A stretch of DNA of 64,000 nucleotides from Ancylobacter defluvii (GCF_018390605.1 NZ_JAHBGD010000024.1:806001-870000); one strand, 5' to 3'. Positions 19,394-29,016 are shown, numbered from the stretch's first letter. A program made the numbers and translations. Notes: generated from the letters alone by a model not told the origin.

Positions 19394-20536
19394 TCACATC
19401 GCGCCGAGAAGGACCCCAGCAAGGGCGCCGAGCAGGATCACGCCGTCATGAAGCGCGAGCTGGGCGCGCGAGGCCCGGCCACGGGCGTGCAAGGCAAGCG
19501 TTGCGCCGAGCCCGGCAAGCGACCAGCCGGCACCGACGCCCATGAAGGCGATGGCGATGACCTCGGCTCCCTCGGCAAGGCGGGTCGCAGCGAGGCTGGC
19601 GACGGCGAGCGCCAGCCCCGCAATGGCGAGGCGACCGGCGCCGACACGCGCGGCCAGCCTGCCGCCCGCCAAGGCGGGCGCGTACATCGCCACCACATGC
19701 CAGGCGACGAAACCGGTCACCGCGGGGGCGGCCACGCCACAGGCCACGAGGCTGAGCGGCGTGCCGGACATGGCGGCACTCATGGCGCCCCACGCGAGCG
19801 CGGCGACGACCGTCGGCCCGGCAAGCGCGTGCCAGCCGAGGGCCGGGCGATTGGCCTCCCCGGCGCCATCGAGGGCATGGGCGAAGCGCGCCGCCGGCAG
19901 CAATACCGCAAAGATCAGCACGCCAAGCTGGGCGAGCGTGGCGGCGAGCAGCGTGCCGACAAAGACGAACGGCACGAACAGCGCCTCAGCCGCGCCCGCC
20001 AGCGCCGGACCGATCAATCCCGCCAGCACGCCGGCGGCGAGCAATCTGCCGACCGCGGCCGCGCGCATGCCCGCCTCGGCGCCGAAGGCGGCAGCGTGGC
20101 GATAGAACATGCCGAAGCCCTGTGCCGCGCCGAGCCAGACGCAACCGATGACAAGCTCGCGGAAGGACGCCACATGGATGCCGTGAGCGCCGATCAGCCC
20201 GCCGGCGACACCGAGGCTGGCGCCGAGGGCGAAACCGGCCCGGCGGCCGAAGGAACCCAGCAGGAAAGCGGCCGGCACACTCGCAGCCGCCGCCCCGCCT
20301 ATCAATGCCGCCAGCGGCAATGCCGCAAGCCGCGGGTCATCCGCCAGCATCGCCCCGGCGAGCGGCAGCACGCCGATGGTCAGCGCCTGCGCCAGCACCA
20401 CCAGCGCGAAGCCGGCGGCAAGTCTCCCCTCGCCCGGCACTCGGCGCAGAAACCGGGCGCTGTCTTCCGGGCAGGCGCAGCCGAGCCGACCGGCGCGGAC
20501 TTCCGGCATGTCGGAGCTGAAGCTCTCCACACTCAT
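19394..20536 (-). CDS. ccoA: MFS transporter, probable copper importer CcoA
   Basis: Twelve-helix MFS protein of about 380 residues. With the ATG at 20536 as residue 1, helix 7 carries M252-X3-M256 (GAMSAAMSG) and helix 8 carries H280-X3-M284 (WHVVAMYAP). From memory of the family, the Rhodobacter capsulatus copper importer CcoA has M233-X3-M237 and H261-X3-M265; the spacing of all four residues is identical. A 30-residue N-terminal extension contains a CAC motif. It follows ccoS by about 10 bp, so it is the last gene of the cbb3 cluster and would import copper for the CuB centre. A generic MFS exporter is the alternative. Confidence 0.8.
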   Translation of the reverse strand: MSVESFSSDMPEVRAGRLGCACPEDSARFLRRVPGEGRLAAGFALVVLAQALTIGVLPLAGAMLADDPRLAALPLAALIGGAAAASVPAAFLLGSFGRRAGFALGASLGVAGGLIGAHGIHVASFRELVIGCVWLGAAQGFGMFYRHAAAFGAEAGMRAAAVGRLLAAGVLAGLIGPALAGAAEALFVPFVFVGTLLAATLAQLGVLIFAVLLPAARFAHALDGAGEANRPALGWHALAGPTVVAALAWGAMSAAMSGTPLSLVACGVAAPAVTGFVAWHVVAMYAPALAGGRLAARVGAGRLAIAGLALAVASLAATRLAEGAEVIAIAFMGVGAGWSLAGLGATLALHARGRASRAQLALHDGVILLGALAGVLLGAM

Positions 20537-20546
20537 GGCCACGCCC

Positions 20547-20699
20547 TCACCGCCGCTTCAGGTCATCGTCGCTGAGCACGCGCACCGCGGCACCGTCCAA
20601 GTCGTCATACTGGCCGGAGCGCAACGTCCACATGAAGGCTCCCAAGGCGGTGAGCCCGAGACCCAGCGCCAACGGCAGGAGATAGATGAGCACGCTCAT
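20547..20699 (-). CDS. ccoS: cbb3 oxidase maturation protein CcoS
   Basis: Fifty-residue single-span membrane protein needed to insert haem and copper into CcoN. It starts MSVLIYLLPLALGLGLTALG (one transmembrane helix) and continues with the family motif FMWTLRSGQYDDLDGAAVR. Its ATG overlaps the ccoI stop codon (ATGA), showing translational coupling. It is too short for most gene finders but unmistakable in this position. Confidence 0.95.
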   Translation of the reverse strand: MSVLIYLLPLALGLGLTALGAFMWTLRSGQYDDLDGAAVRVLSDDDLKRR

Positions 20700-22963
20700 G
20701 ACCTTGCCTCCCTTCCATCGCCGCTCGAGCGCGCGCGCAAGGCGTTCAGCGTGACGATCACCGAGGAGCCGGACATCGCTGCCGCCGCCACCAACGGGGT
20801 GACGAAGCCTGCAATGGCCAGCGGCACGGCAAACAGATTGTAGATGACGGCGATCATCAGGTTCTCGCGCATCAACTGCCGCGCCCTGGTCGCCACCGCG
20901 ATGGCCGCCACTACCGGCGCCAGCCTGTCGCCGAGGAACACCAGGTCCGCCTGTGCCCGCGTGACGTCGGCTGCGGCGATCGGCGACATCGAGACATGAG
21001 CGGCGGCAAGCGAAGGGGCGTCGTTGATGCCGTCGCCGACCATCAGCACCCGTCGGCCGCGCGCGGCGAGGCGCTCCAGCGTGGCGATCTTGTCGGCCGG
21101 CGTCGCCCCGCCCTGCCATTCCTCAATGCCGAGTGCTTCAGCCACCGGCGTCACCGCCACCGGCCGGTCGCCGGAGACGATGACCAGCGATTTGCCCATG
21201 GCGCGCAGCCGCCGCACGACCTCCACCGCATCCGTACGCAGCGTCTGGCGGATCATCAATAGTGCCCGCTCCTCGTCCACGCGCAGGGCGACGAGGGAGG
21301 CATCGGCAATGGCAGCCCCGGCCGGCAAATCATTGCAGCCACAGAACTCCGGACTGCCAAGGCGGGCGAGCACGCCGTCCACTTCCGCCTCGACGCCGGA
21401 ACCGGCGACTTCGCGCATCTCGGGATAGGGCGTGGCGCCAGGCACGGCGGCGGCCACCGCGCGGGCCAGCGGATGGGTGCTGCCGGCCGCCAGCCGGCCG
21501 GCGATCTCCAGCAATGCCGGGGAGAGCGCATCGGCATTGGCGAGGTGCGGCTCGGGAGTGGTGAGCGTGCCGGTCTTGTCGAACACCACCGTATCGACCT
21601 CCGCCAGCCGCTCGAAGGCATCGCCGGCATTGATCAGCACCCCTGCACGCATCAGCGTGCCTGAGGCGACGACCTGAACCGCCGGCACGGCGAGCGCCAA
21701 TGCGCAGGGGCAGGTGATGATCAACACCGCCACCGCGATCAGCACGGCATGATGCAGCGAAGCGCCAACAAGGAGCCAGCCCACCAGCGACAGCAGTGCC
21801 GTGGTATGCACCATCGGCGCGTAGAGCCGGGCGGCACGATCGGCGAGGCGGACATAACGGTTGCGATCGGTGGACGCCCGCTCCAGCAGCCGTTCCACTT
21901 CCACGAGAAAGGTGTCTTCGCCGGCCGCCGTGGTGCGCAGATGCAGCACACCGTGATGGATGAGCGCGCCGGCATGCACCGTTGTGCCCTCCACCGCATC
22001 GCGCGGCAGGGTCTCGCCGGTGACCAGGCTCTCATCCACCGCCGCGCGGCCGGAGACCACGATGCCGTCCACCGGCACCCGCTCACCGGCTCGCACCAGC
22101 ACGAGATCGCCCGGCTTTACGGCGGCAGCCGGCACCAGGGTGATACCGCCGGTGGCATCGAGCCGGTTGGCCGTCTCCGCCTTCAACGCCGCGAGGTTGG
22201 AGGCCTCGATGCGGGTCTTGCGGCGCATCGCATGGTCGAGATAGCGCCCGGTCAACAGGAAGAACAGCAGCATCACCGCCGAGTCGAAGTAAGCGTGTTC
22301 GGCATGGTGCAACGTCTCGTAGACCGACACGCCCAGCGCCAGCATGACGCCGAGCGTGATCGGCACATCCATGTTGAGCGCGCCGTTTCGCAAGGCGCGC
22401 AGGGCGCTGTGGAAGAACGGCTGGCCGGCATAGGCGCAGGCCGGCAGCGCGATCAGCGCCGAGAGCCAATGGAAAAGATCGCGGGTCTCGGGGTCGATGT
22501 CGGTGACATTGCCCGACCACACCGACACCGACAGCAGCATGATGTTCATCGCCGCGAAGCCGGCTACCGCGAGGCAACGCAGCAAATGGCGGGAGATATT
22601 GCGCTCGATCTGCTCCGCCTTGTCGGCGCCGAACGGATAGGCCTTGTAACCGATGCCGGCGAGCGCGGCAAAGACAGCAGCGGGGTCGGCGGCGGTGGTG
22701 CTCCATGCCACTGCGAGGCGATGGCTGGTGTAGTTCAGCCGTGCCTCGGCAATGCCGGGGAGCCCCTCCACCGCATCCTCGATCTCGTCGATGCAGGCGG
22801 CGCAATCGATGCCTTCGACGGCGAAATCCATCGCCATCCGCCCATCCGCTTCCTCGCGCAGATAGAGCGACAGATCGTGCGCCGGCGCCGTGGCCGAGGG
22901 TGCGGCGGGCGCCTTGGCTGGCAGGTCGAACACGTCGCCGATGCTGGCTTGGCCGGAGGTCAT
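20696..22963 (-). CDS. ccoI: Copper-translocating P-type ATPase CcoI (FixI)
   Basis: P1B-type ATPase that moves copper across the inner membrane for cbb3 oxidase assembly. The 755-residue protein has an N-terminal metal-binding domain with GIDCAACIDEIE near residue 50, transmembrane segments with the ion-pathway motif TCPCALALAVP near 418, the phosphorylation site FDKTGTLTTPE near 460, and GDGINDAPSLAAAHVS near 690. It lacks the two-metal-domain N-terminus of general CopA. It sits 4 bp after ccoH and overlaps ccoS. Confidence 0.95.
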   Translation of the reverse strand: MTSGQASIGDVFDLPAKAPAAPSATAPAHDLSLYLREEADGRMAMDFAVEGIDCAACIDEIEDAVEGLPGIAEARLNYTSHRLAVAWSTTAADPAAVFAALAGIGYKAYPFGADKAEQIERNISRHLLRCLAVAGFAAMNIMLLSVSVWSGNVTDIDPETRDLFHWLSALIALPACAYAGQPFFHSALRALRNGALNMDVPITLGVMLALGVSVYETLHHAEHAYFDSAVMLLFFLLTGRYLDHAMRRKTRIEASNLAALKAETANRLDATGGITLVPAAAVKPGDLVLVRAGERVPVDGIVVSGRAAVDESLVTGETLPRDAVEGTTVHAGALIHHGVLHLRTTAAGEDTFLVEVERLLERASTDRNRYVRLADRAARLYAPMVHTTALLSLVGWLLVGASLHHAVLIAVAVLIITCPCALALAVPAVQVVASGTLMRAGVLINAGDAFERLAEVDTVVFDKTGTLTTPEPHLANADALSPALLEIAGRLAAGSTHPLARAVAAAVPGATPYPEMREVAGSGVEAEVDGVLARLGSPEFCGCNDLPAGAAIADASLVALRVDEERALLMIRQTLRTDAVEVVRRLRAMGKSLVIVSGDRPVAVTPVAEALGIEEWQGGATPADKIATLERLAARGRRVLMVGDGINDAPSLAAAHVSMSPIAAADVTRAQADLVFLGDRLAPVVAAIAVATRARQLMRENLMIAVIYNLFAVPLAIAGFVTPLVAAAAMSGSSVIVTLNALRARSSGDGREARS

Positions 22964-22967
22964 GGCG

Positions 22968-23471
22968 CTACCTCGTCCATACCCGGTTCTGCGAGCGGAA
23001 CTGGCGCTCGCCGTGACGCGACAGATCGATCATCAGTTCCCACTGGCCGGGAGGCACGGCGGGAGCGGCCCTCCACACGCCGGTGCCGGCCGGTTCCGCG
23101 TCGATGACGATATCGAGCCGGCGGTCGGTCGGATGATGCAACACCGCCGTAATGGCGAGATCGGGGAGCGGCCGGCCGACGGCGTCGCGGGCGCTTACCT
23201 CGAAGGCCCTGTCCGCCACATGGGCCGCGACCTGCCAGTGCAACGCTGCCTGCCGGGCGGCGGCCTCCGCCTCCTGCGCGAAGACGAGGCCCGCCTTGTA
23301 GGAGCTCTCGGTTTCCACTCCGCCGAAGCTGGAGAGCGCCGCGCGGACGAGAATGAAATTGGCCAGGAACACCACGCCGAAGAAGCCGACGAAGCAGGCG
23401 AGCACCATGCGACCGGTAAGAGGGCGACCGGCGGCCGGCGCATTCGGCGAGGAGAGAGGCGGATACGCCAT
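22968..23471 (-). CDS. ccoH: cbb3 oxidase assembly protein CcoH (FixH)
   Basis: Membrane-anchored assembly factor of 167 residues, required for a stable cbb3 complex. One transmembrane helix (MVLACFVGFFGVVFLANFILV, about residues 22-42) is followed by a periplasmic domain containing SSYKAGLVF, the typical FixH segment, and a C-terminal region of beta-strand character. It lies 3 bp downstream of ccoG and 4 bp upstream of ccoI, so the block is transcribed as one unit. Confidence 0.92.
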   Translation of the reverse strand: MAYPPLSSPNAPAAGRPLTGRMVLACFVGFFGVVFLANFILVRAALSSFGGVETESSYKAGLVFAQEAEAAARQAALHWQVAAHVADRAFEVSARDAVGRPLPDLAITAVLHHPTDRRLDIVIDAEPAGTGVWRAAPAVPPGQWELMIDLSRHGERQFRSQNRVWTR

Positions 23472-23474
23472 GGC

Positions 23475-24926
23475 TCAGGGTCCCTTGAAATGGTCGGCAA
23501 CCGAGACCGTCTCGCCGCCCGTCACGTCGGTGAGGTGGAAGACGATGTCGAGCGATGCGTTCGCTGGCAGCCGGGCGGCGGTGGAAACGAGCACGCGGAT
23601 CTCATGAGTCTGATCCGGGCCGACGGAGACCACCGGACCTCCGCTGGTGGTTGCCGCCTCGCCCACCACTTCCAGCCGCGCCTCCGGCACGCCCTCGACG
23701 GCGATCGCGAAACGGCGCGGTATCAACTGCTTGTTGACGAGGCGCAGCGTGTAGCCGTTGCGGATGGAGCCGTCGGATAGTTGCACGAACAGCGGATTGC
23801 GGTCGTGGATCACCGCCAGCCCTTCCCAGCCGCGGGTCGCCAGCACCGCGGCCATCAGGCCGCCGATCAGCACGATCAGCGCCGCATAGAGCACGGTGCG
23901 AGGACGCAGCATGCGGTAGATCGGCGCCTCGCCGCGCTGGCGGCGCTGTACGTTCATCTCGGTGTCATAGGCGATCAGGCCGGCAGGACGGCCGATCTTC
24001 TTCATCACCGTGTCGCAGGCGTCGATGCACAGGCCGCACTGCACGCAGGAGAGTTGCAAGCCGTCGCGGATGTCGACCCCGGTCGGACAGGCCGAGACGC
24101 ATTGGCGGCAATCGACGCAATCGCCGCCCGGCAAGCCCTGGAGCTTGAGCGCCTGCGTCTTCTTCAGCGAGCCACGCGGCTCGCCGCGGTCATAGCGATA
24201 AGTGACATTGAGGGCGTATTCGTCGGTGAGCGCCGCCTGGATGCGCGGCCAGGGGCACATATAGGTACAGACCTGCTCGCGCATATGGCCGGCAAGCACA
24301 TAGGTGGTGGCGGTGAGGGCACCGATCCACACATAGGCGACGGCGGGTGCCTCGCCCTTGAGCAGTTGCATCACCAGCGTCGGCGCATCGGCGAAGTAGA
24401 GCACCCAGGCGCCGCCGGTCCACCAGGCGAGCATCAGCCAGAGCACGTGCTTGGCCGCCGCCTCGAAGGCGCGGCGAGTGCGGGAGGCGGTCTTCAGCTT
24501 CTCGCGGCGCTGGCGCGGGTCGCCCTCGACCATGCGCTCGATGGCCTGGAACAGGTCGGTCCACACCGTCTGCGGGCAGAGATAGCCGCACCAGACCCGC
24601 CCGGCCACCGCGTTCATCAGGAACAGCACGAGGGCGGCAAGAATCAACAGACCGGTGAGGTAGTAGATTTCCTGCGGCCAGATCTCGATGAAGAAGAAAT
24701 AGAAGCGTCTATTGGCAAAATCGACCAGTACCGCCTGCGAGGGAGCACCCGGCCCGCGGTCCCAGCGCACGAAGGGCAGCAGATAGTAGATGCCGAGGGT
24801 GACGACGAGCAGCGCCCACTTGATGCGCCGGAAGGTGCCGCGCACCGCGATCGGGTAGATCTTGCGCCGCGCCTCGTAGAGCGGAGCCTCGTCGAGGGCG
24901 GTGTCGGACGGCGTGGCGGCGTTCAT
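23475..24926 (-). CDS. ccoG: cbb3 oxidase accessory iron-sulfur protein CcoG (FixG/RdxA)
   Basis: Polytopic membrane protein with two ferredoxin-type clusters. In studied members it reduces copper for delivery to the oxidase. The 483 residues include several membrane helices, CGYLCPQTVWTDLF near 104, CTYMCPWPRIQ near 216, the cluster-binding CVDCRQCVSACPTGVDIRD near 258 and CVQCGLCIDACD near 283, and a C-terminal immunoglobulin-like domain. It is separated from ccoP by 282 bp containing a dispersed repeat. Confidence 0.95.
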   Translation of the reverse strand: MNAATPSDTALDEAPLYEARRKIYPIAVRGTFRRIKWALLVVTLGIYYLLPFVRWDRGPGAPSQAVLVDFANRRFYFFFIEIWPQEIYYLTGLLILAALVLFLMNAVAGRVWCGYLCPQTVWTDLFQAIERMVEGDPRQRREKLKTASRTRRAFEAAAKHVLWLMLAWWTGGAWVLYFADAPTLVMQLLKGEAPAVAYVWIGALTATTYVLAGHMREQVCTYMCPWPRIQAALTDEYALNVTYRYDRGEPRGSLKKTQALKLQGLPGGDCVDCRQCVSACPTGVDIRDGLQLSCVQCGLCIDACDTVMKKIGRPAGLIAYDTEMNVQRRQRGEAPIYRMLRPRTVLYAALIVLIGGLMAAVLATRGWEGLAVIHDRNPLFVQLSDGSIRNGYTLRLVNKQLIPRRFAIAVEGVPEARLEVVGEAATTSGGPVVSVGPDQTHEIRVLVSTAARLPANASLDIVFHLTDVTGGETVSVADHFKGP

Positions 24927-25057
24927 CTCATTCCCCGGCAGGCGGCACCCGTCTGCCGGCGCCGTTGCTTCTGTGTACCGGCCACCGCCGCCGCTTTTGA
25001 TCCGGGCGATGACGGGCGGGAAAATGCTTATGCGGCAGGATGTCGCCGGTAGGCACG

Positions 25058-25169
25058 GCTCCCTCTCCCCATTGGAGGGAGGGGTGGGGTGAGGGGGCTT
25101 CCCCGCTTCCCAACCGCGTAGCCCCTCACCGACCCGCTTCGCGGGCCACCTCTCCCCGACGGGGAGAGG
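25058..25169. repeat. Dispersed palindromic intergenic repeat, copy C, inside the cco cluster
   Basis: Same family as the element at 1105. CTCCCTCTCCCC and GGGGTGAGGGG blocks, then CCCCTCACCGACCCGCTTCGCGGGCCACCTCTCCCCGACGGGGAGAGG. It lies between ccoP and ccoG, so any hairpin it forms in RNA could separate expression of ccoNOQP from ccoGHIS. Confidence 0.85.
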
Positions 25170-25208
25170 ATAGGGAAAGAGGAAGGAGAGGCGGAGGAAG
25201 GCTCCCCC

Positions 25209-26087
25209 TTACAGGCCGCCGCCCAGCGTGTGGACATAGACGGTGAGCGCCTTGAGGGTTCCGTCGTCGAGACGGCCCTTCCATGCGGGCATGAGCCCGG
25301 CCCGGCCATTGCTGATGGTCTGGATGATGGTCGCGCGGTCGGAGCCGTAGAGCCAGATCGGGTCGGCGAGGTTCGGCGCGCCGAGTTCCGAATTGCCCTT
25401 GCCCTCGGCTCCGTGGCAGGCGGCGCAGTTGGCGTCGAATACTTCCCCACCCTTGGCGAGATCCGCACCCGGCGCCGGGGCGAGACCGGCGATGTGCCGC
25501 ACATAATCGGCGGCGGCGACGATATCCGGGCGTGGCAGCATGCCATCGCGACCGAAGGCCGGCATGTCGCCGGCATGGGCGTCTGGATCGGCGGAACGGG
25601 CGCCGTGCTGGATGGTGGCGTGGATCTGGTCGAGCGTGCCGCCCCACAGCCAGTCATCGTCATTGAGATTTGGATAGCCCTTGGTGCCGGCCGCACCCGC
25701 CCCGTGGCATGGGGCGCAATTGTCACCGAAGGCGGCACGGCCCTGGGCGCGGGCGAAGGCGAGCAATTCGGGATTCTGCTCGATCTCCGGCAGGCTGGCC
25801 GCCGCCAGCTTGTCGGCGAACACCGCGCGCTGCGCCCTGAGCTGGGCGAGGTCGGCCTGGATCGCCTCGCGCGACTTCCACCCGAGCAGGCCATAAGTGT
25901 AGCCTGTCACCAGCGGCCAGGCCGGGAACAGCACCCAGTAAAGTACCGCCCAGGCGATGCAGGCGTAGAAGGTCCACAGCCACCAGCGCGGCAGCGGATT
26001 GTTGAGTTCGCGGATGCCATCCCATTCATGGCCGGTAGTGGAGACGCCGGTAACAGCGTCGATGTTTTGGCGATGCATGTCGGCCAT
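25209..26087 (-). CDS. ccoP: cbb3-type cytochrome c oxidase subunit III (CcoP/FixP)
   Basis: Membrane-anchored dihaem cytochrome c that passes electrons from cytochrome c to CcoO. The 292-residue product has a transmembrane helix at about 35-55 (WWLWTFYACIAWAVLYWVLFP) and two CXXCH haem sites, CAPCH near 130 and CAACH near 220, with distal methionines in DMPAFGRDGML and GLMPAWKGRLDD. I use the ATG at 26087, preceded by GAGG, rather than the TTG at 26093. It follows ccoQ closely. Confidence 0.95.
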   Translation of the reverse strand: MADMHRQNIDAVTGVSTTGHEWDGIRELNNPLPRWWLWTFYACIAWAVLYWVLFPAWPLVTGYTYGLLGWKSREAIQADLAQLRAQRAVFADKLAAASLPEIEQNPELLAFARAQGRAAFGDNCAPCHGAGAAGTKGYPNLNDDDWLWGGTLDQIHATIQHGARSADPDAHAGDMPAFGRDGMLPRPDIVAAADYVRHIAGLAPAPGADLAKGGEVFDANCAACHGAEGKGNSELGAPNLADPIWLYGSDRATIIQTISNGRAGLMPAWKGRLDDGTLKALTVYVHTLGGGL

Positions 26088-26089
26088 GA

Positions 26090-26245
26090 TCAATCCTCAC
26101 TCAGAGGCAGGCGGGCGGCTTCCTCGAACTCGTGCCGACGCCGGGGCGACAGCGCGTAGGCGAGGACGCAGGCGAACAGCGCGACGAAGTAGAGAAGGCC
26201 CCAGGTCTGGGCGAATTCGGCGAGAGCGCGATAGGTCTCGTTCAT
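26090..26245 (-). CDS. ccoQ: cbb3-type oxidase subunit CcoQ (FixQ)
   Basis: Single-span stabilising subunit of the cbb3 complex, 51 residues, starting MNETYRALAEFAQTWGLLYF. One helix (GLLYFVALFACVLAYALSP) is followed by the family tail RRRHEFEEAARLPLSED. It lies exactly between ccoO and ccoP, with its TGA just before the ccoP start. It is a small gene easily missed by automatic annotation. Confidence 0.95.
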   Translation of the reverse strand: MNETYRALAEFAQTWGLLYFVALFACVLAYALSPRRRHEFEEAARLPLSED

Positions 26246-26255
26246 GTGCGTTGCC

Positions 26256-27020
26256 TCACCGGATGTTGGCCTTGTCGTCGTACAGCTTGAAGTCGACCAT
26301 GGTGCCGAGCGCCTGCAGATAGGCGATCAGCGCATCCGCCTCGGAGACAAAGGCCAGGTTGCCGTCGAAGTCGCGGATCTGGGCGCCGGGATAGCGCTGC
26401 TGCAGCGCTTCGGCGTCGGCGGCATCGGTGGTCGCCTGGGTGCGCAGGTCGGCCGCGGCGGCGGCGATCATTTCCTCGGTATAGGGCACGCCATAAAGGG
26501 CGTTGACCTTCATGTCCTGGCCGATATCGGCAGCTTCCAGCCGGCTCTCGGCGAGGAAGGGATAGCCCGGCATGATCGAACCCGGCACCACCGAGCGCGG
26601 ATCGGCGAGATGCTGGCGCTGCCACTCGTCGGAATACTTGCCGCCGACACGCGCGAGGTCCGGCCCGGTGCGCTTGGAGCCCCACTGGAACGGCCGGTCG
26701 TACATGCTCTCAGCCGCCAGAGAGTAGTGGCCGTAGCGCTCGACCTCGTCGCGCAGCGGGCGGATCATCTGCGAGTGGCAATTGTAGCAGCCCTCGCGGA
26801 CATAGATGTTGCGCCCGGCGAGCTCTAGCGGCGTCCAGGGACGCACGCCTGACACCTTCTCGATGGTGCTCTTCAGATAGAACAGCGGCACGATCTCGAC
26901 GAGGCCGCCGACCGAGATCACCAGCAGGATGCCGATGATCAGCCAGATCGAGTTCCTCTCGAAGAAGGCATGCTTCTGCCAGAGCGACTTGCGGGGGGCA
27001 GGTGTGGTTGCGGTTGCCAT
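26256..27020 (-). CDS. ccoO: cbb3-type cytochrome c oxidase subunit II (CcoO/FixO)
   Basis: Monohaem membrane cytochrome c of the cbb3 oxidase. The 254-residue product has one N-terminal membrane anchor ([21 protein letters not shown]), the haem site [13 protein letters not shown] near residue 78, and the family segments [17 protein letters not shown] and MPGYPFL (haem methionine). It starts 12 bp after the ccoN stop. Confidence 0.96.
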   Translation of the reverse strand: MATATTPAPRKSLWQKHAFFERNSIWLIIGILLVISVGGLVEIVPLFYLKSTIEKVSGVRPWTPLELAGRNIYVREGCYNCHSQMIRPLRDEVERYGHYSLAAESMYDRPFQWGSKRTGPDLARVGGKYSDEWQRQHLADPRSVVPGSIMPGYPFLAESRLEAADIGQDMKVNALYGVPYTEEMIAAAAADLRTQATTDAADAEALQQRYPGAQIRDFDGNLAFVSEADALIAYLQALGTMVDFKLYDDKANIR

Positions 27021-27032
27021 GGTGCGCGCTCC

Positions 27033-28733
27033 TCACTCGGCCGGCAGAAAGGCAGGATTTCGAGCGAGGGAGACGGCGGGCTCGGCGCTTGGCGAGCGCA
27101 CCGTCATCCACAGGTTGAAGGCCATGATCAGGGCGCCGATCAGGAACAGCACGCCGCCTATGGCGCGGATCACATAGAAGGGGTGCATCGCCTCGACGGT
27201 CTCGATGAACGAGTATTCGAGGAAACCGAGCGAGGTGTAGGCGCGCCACATCAGGCCCTGCAGGATGCCCGCCACCCACATCGCCGAGATGTAGAAGACG
27301 ATGCCCAGCGTCGAGATCCAGAAGTGCCAGTTGACCAGCTTCAGCGAATAGAGCTCGCGCTTGTTCCACAGCCACGGCACCAGGCAGTAGATCGCGCCGA
27401 AGGAGATGTAGGCGACCCAGCCCAGCGCACCGGAATGCACATGGCCGATGGTCCAGTCGGTGTAATGGCTGAGCGAATTGACCGCTTTCACCGACATCAA
27501 CGGCCCCTCGAAGGTCGACATGCCGTAGAAGGCCACCGAGACCACCAGCATGCGCAGCACCGGGTCGGTGCGCAGCTTGTCCCAGGCGCCGGATAGCGTC
27601 ATCAGCCCGTTGATCATGCCGCCCCAGCTCGGCATCCACAGGATGATCGAGAAGGTCATGCCCAGCGTCTGCGCCCAGTCCGGCAGCGCCGTGTAGTGCA
27701 GATGATGGGGACCGGCCCAGATATAGATGAAGATCAGCGCCCAGAAATGCACGATGGACAGCCGGTAAGAATAGACCGGCCGCTCCGCCCGCTTGGGGAT
27801 GAAGTAGTACATGATGGCGAGGAAGCCGGCGGTGAGGAAGAAGCCCACCGCATTGTGGCCGTACCACCACTGCACCATCGCATCCTGCACGCCCGACCAG
27901 ACGATGTAGGACTTGGGCGAGTAGATCGACACCGGCACGCTGGCATTGTTGCCCAGGTGCAGCACGGCGATCGTCACGATGAAGGCGAGGTAGAACCAGT
28001 TCGCCACATAGATATGCGGCTCGCGGCGGCGCCAGATCGTGCCGAGGAACACCAGCAGATACGTGACCCACACCACGGTGAGCCACAGATCGGCGTACCA
28101 TTCGGGCTCGGCGTATTCCTTGCCCTGGGTGATGCCAAGCAGATAGCCGGTGCCGGCGATGAGAATAAAGAAATTATAGCCGAGCACCACGAACCACGGC
28201 GCCAGATAGCCGGCGAGGCGGGCGTGGCAGGTGCGCTGCACGACATAGAACGACGTGCCGATCAGCACATTGCCGCCGAAGGCGAAGATCACCGCCGAGG
28301 TATGCAGCGGCCGCAGCCGACCGAAGGCGGTCCACGGCAGGTCGAAGTTCAGCGCCGGAAAGGCCAGCTGGAAGGCGATGATCACCCCGACCAGAAAGCC
28401 GGCAATGCCCCAGAACATCGCCGCCACGGTGGCGAATTTAACCGGGCCGAAATTGTAGTTCGGCCGCCCGTCCACCTCGCGCGCCGGCAGCGCCGCCGGC
28501 CGCTCCACGTGATGGCTGATGATCACGAAGACGGCCGCGAGGCTGGCGAGCACGGTCAGCCAGGCGTGAAAGGCATAAGCCGCCGTCTCCGCTCCCGAGG
28601 CCACCGTGAGCGAGGCGAACGCGAGCAGCACGAGGCTCGCAACCAGTCCCCCTTCGCCGAAGGTGAGGCTCTTGCTGATTTGCCGGGGCACCCCGACAGG
28701 ATCCGGCGCCCCGCCCGTTGCCGATTGACGCAT
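27033..28733 (-). CDS. ccoN: cbb3-type cytochrome c oxidase subunit I (CcoN/FixN)
   Basis: Catalytic subunit with haems b and b3 and CuB, reducing oxygen at high affinity and pumping protons. The 566-residue protein has about twelve helices. Haem and copper ligands lie in recognisable segments: [12 protein letters not shown] near residue 143, the CuB histidine in [16 protein letters not shown] near 293, the HH pair in [14 protein letters not shown] near 343, and [18 protein letters not shown] near 430. I start at the ATG at 28733, preceded by GGAGGG; the frame to 28796 adds an unsupported extension. It is the first gene of the cluster behind the FixK/FNR box. Confidence 0.96.
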   Translation of the reverse strand: MRQSATGGAPDPVGVPRQISKSLTFGEGGLVASLVLLAFASLTVASGAETAAYAFHAWLTVLASLAAVFVIISHHVERPAALPAREVDGRPNYNFGPVKFATVAAMFWGIAGFLVGVIIAFQLAFPALNFDLPWTAFGRLRPLHTSAVIFAFGGNVLIGTSFYVVQRTCHARLAGYLAPWFVVLGYNFFILIAGTGYLLGITQGKEYAEPEWYADLWLTVVWVTYLLVFLGTIWRRREPHIYVANWFYLAFIVTIAVLHLGNNASVPVSIYSPKSYIVWSGVQDAMVQWWYGHNAVGFFLTAGFLAIMYYFIPKRAERPVYSYRLSIVHFWALIFIYIWAGPHHLHYTALPDWAQTLGMTFSIILWMPSWGGMINGLMTLSGAWDKLRTDPVLRMLVVSVAFYGMSTFEGPLMSVKAVNSLSHYTDWTIGHVHSGALGWVAYISFGAIYCLVPWLWNKRELYSLKLVNWHFWISTLGIVFYISAMWVAGILQGLMWRAYTSLGFLEYSFIETVEAMHPFYVIRAIGGVLFLIGALIMAFNLWMTVRSPSAEPAVSLARNPAFLPAE

Positions 28734-28819
28734 AAAACCCTCCACCCGCCCGGCCGCCGAAGCAGCGCGGGCGTCCCCAAAGTCCGGCCGGACCATCGGA
28801 GCAGGTGCGGGGCGCAGCC

Positions 28820-28833
28820 TTGATTCACATCAA
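28820..28833 (-). promoter_or_regulatory. FixK/FNR box of the cbb3 operon
   Basis: TTGAT-TCAC-ATCAA, a perfect match to the TTGAT-N4-ATCAA anaerobic activator box, is centred about 93 bp upstream of the ccoN ATG. The distance suits class II activation from about -40. It predicts induction under low oxygen by a FixK- or FNR-type protein encoded elsewhere. Confidence 0.88.
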
Positions 28834-29016
28834 CTCTAAGGAACATCACGGACCGGCGAGGTGACGCAGGCCGCAGACGCGTCGGTAGATGGCGGGATAC
28901 GGGCGGTGTGATGGATCGCGGTTTGCCGATGCTTGCCAGCCCGGCAGTGCTCGCCTAGACCGGAAGGGCCGATGCAAGGCGGACGCGCCCTGCATCCGGG
29001 TCGCGAAAGATGGGTC

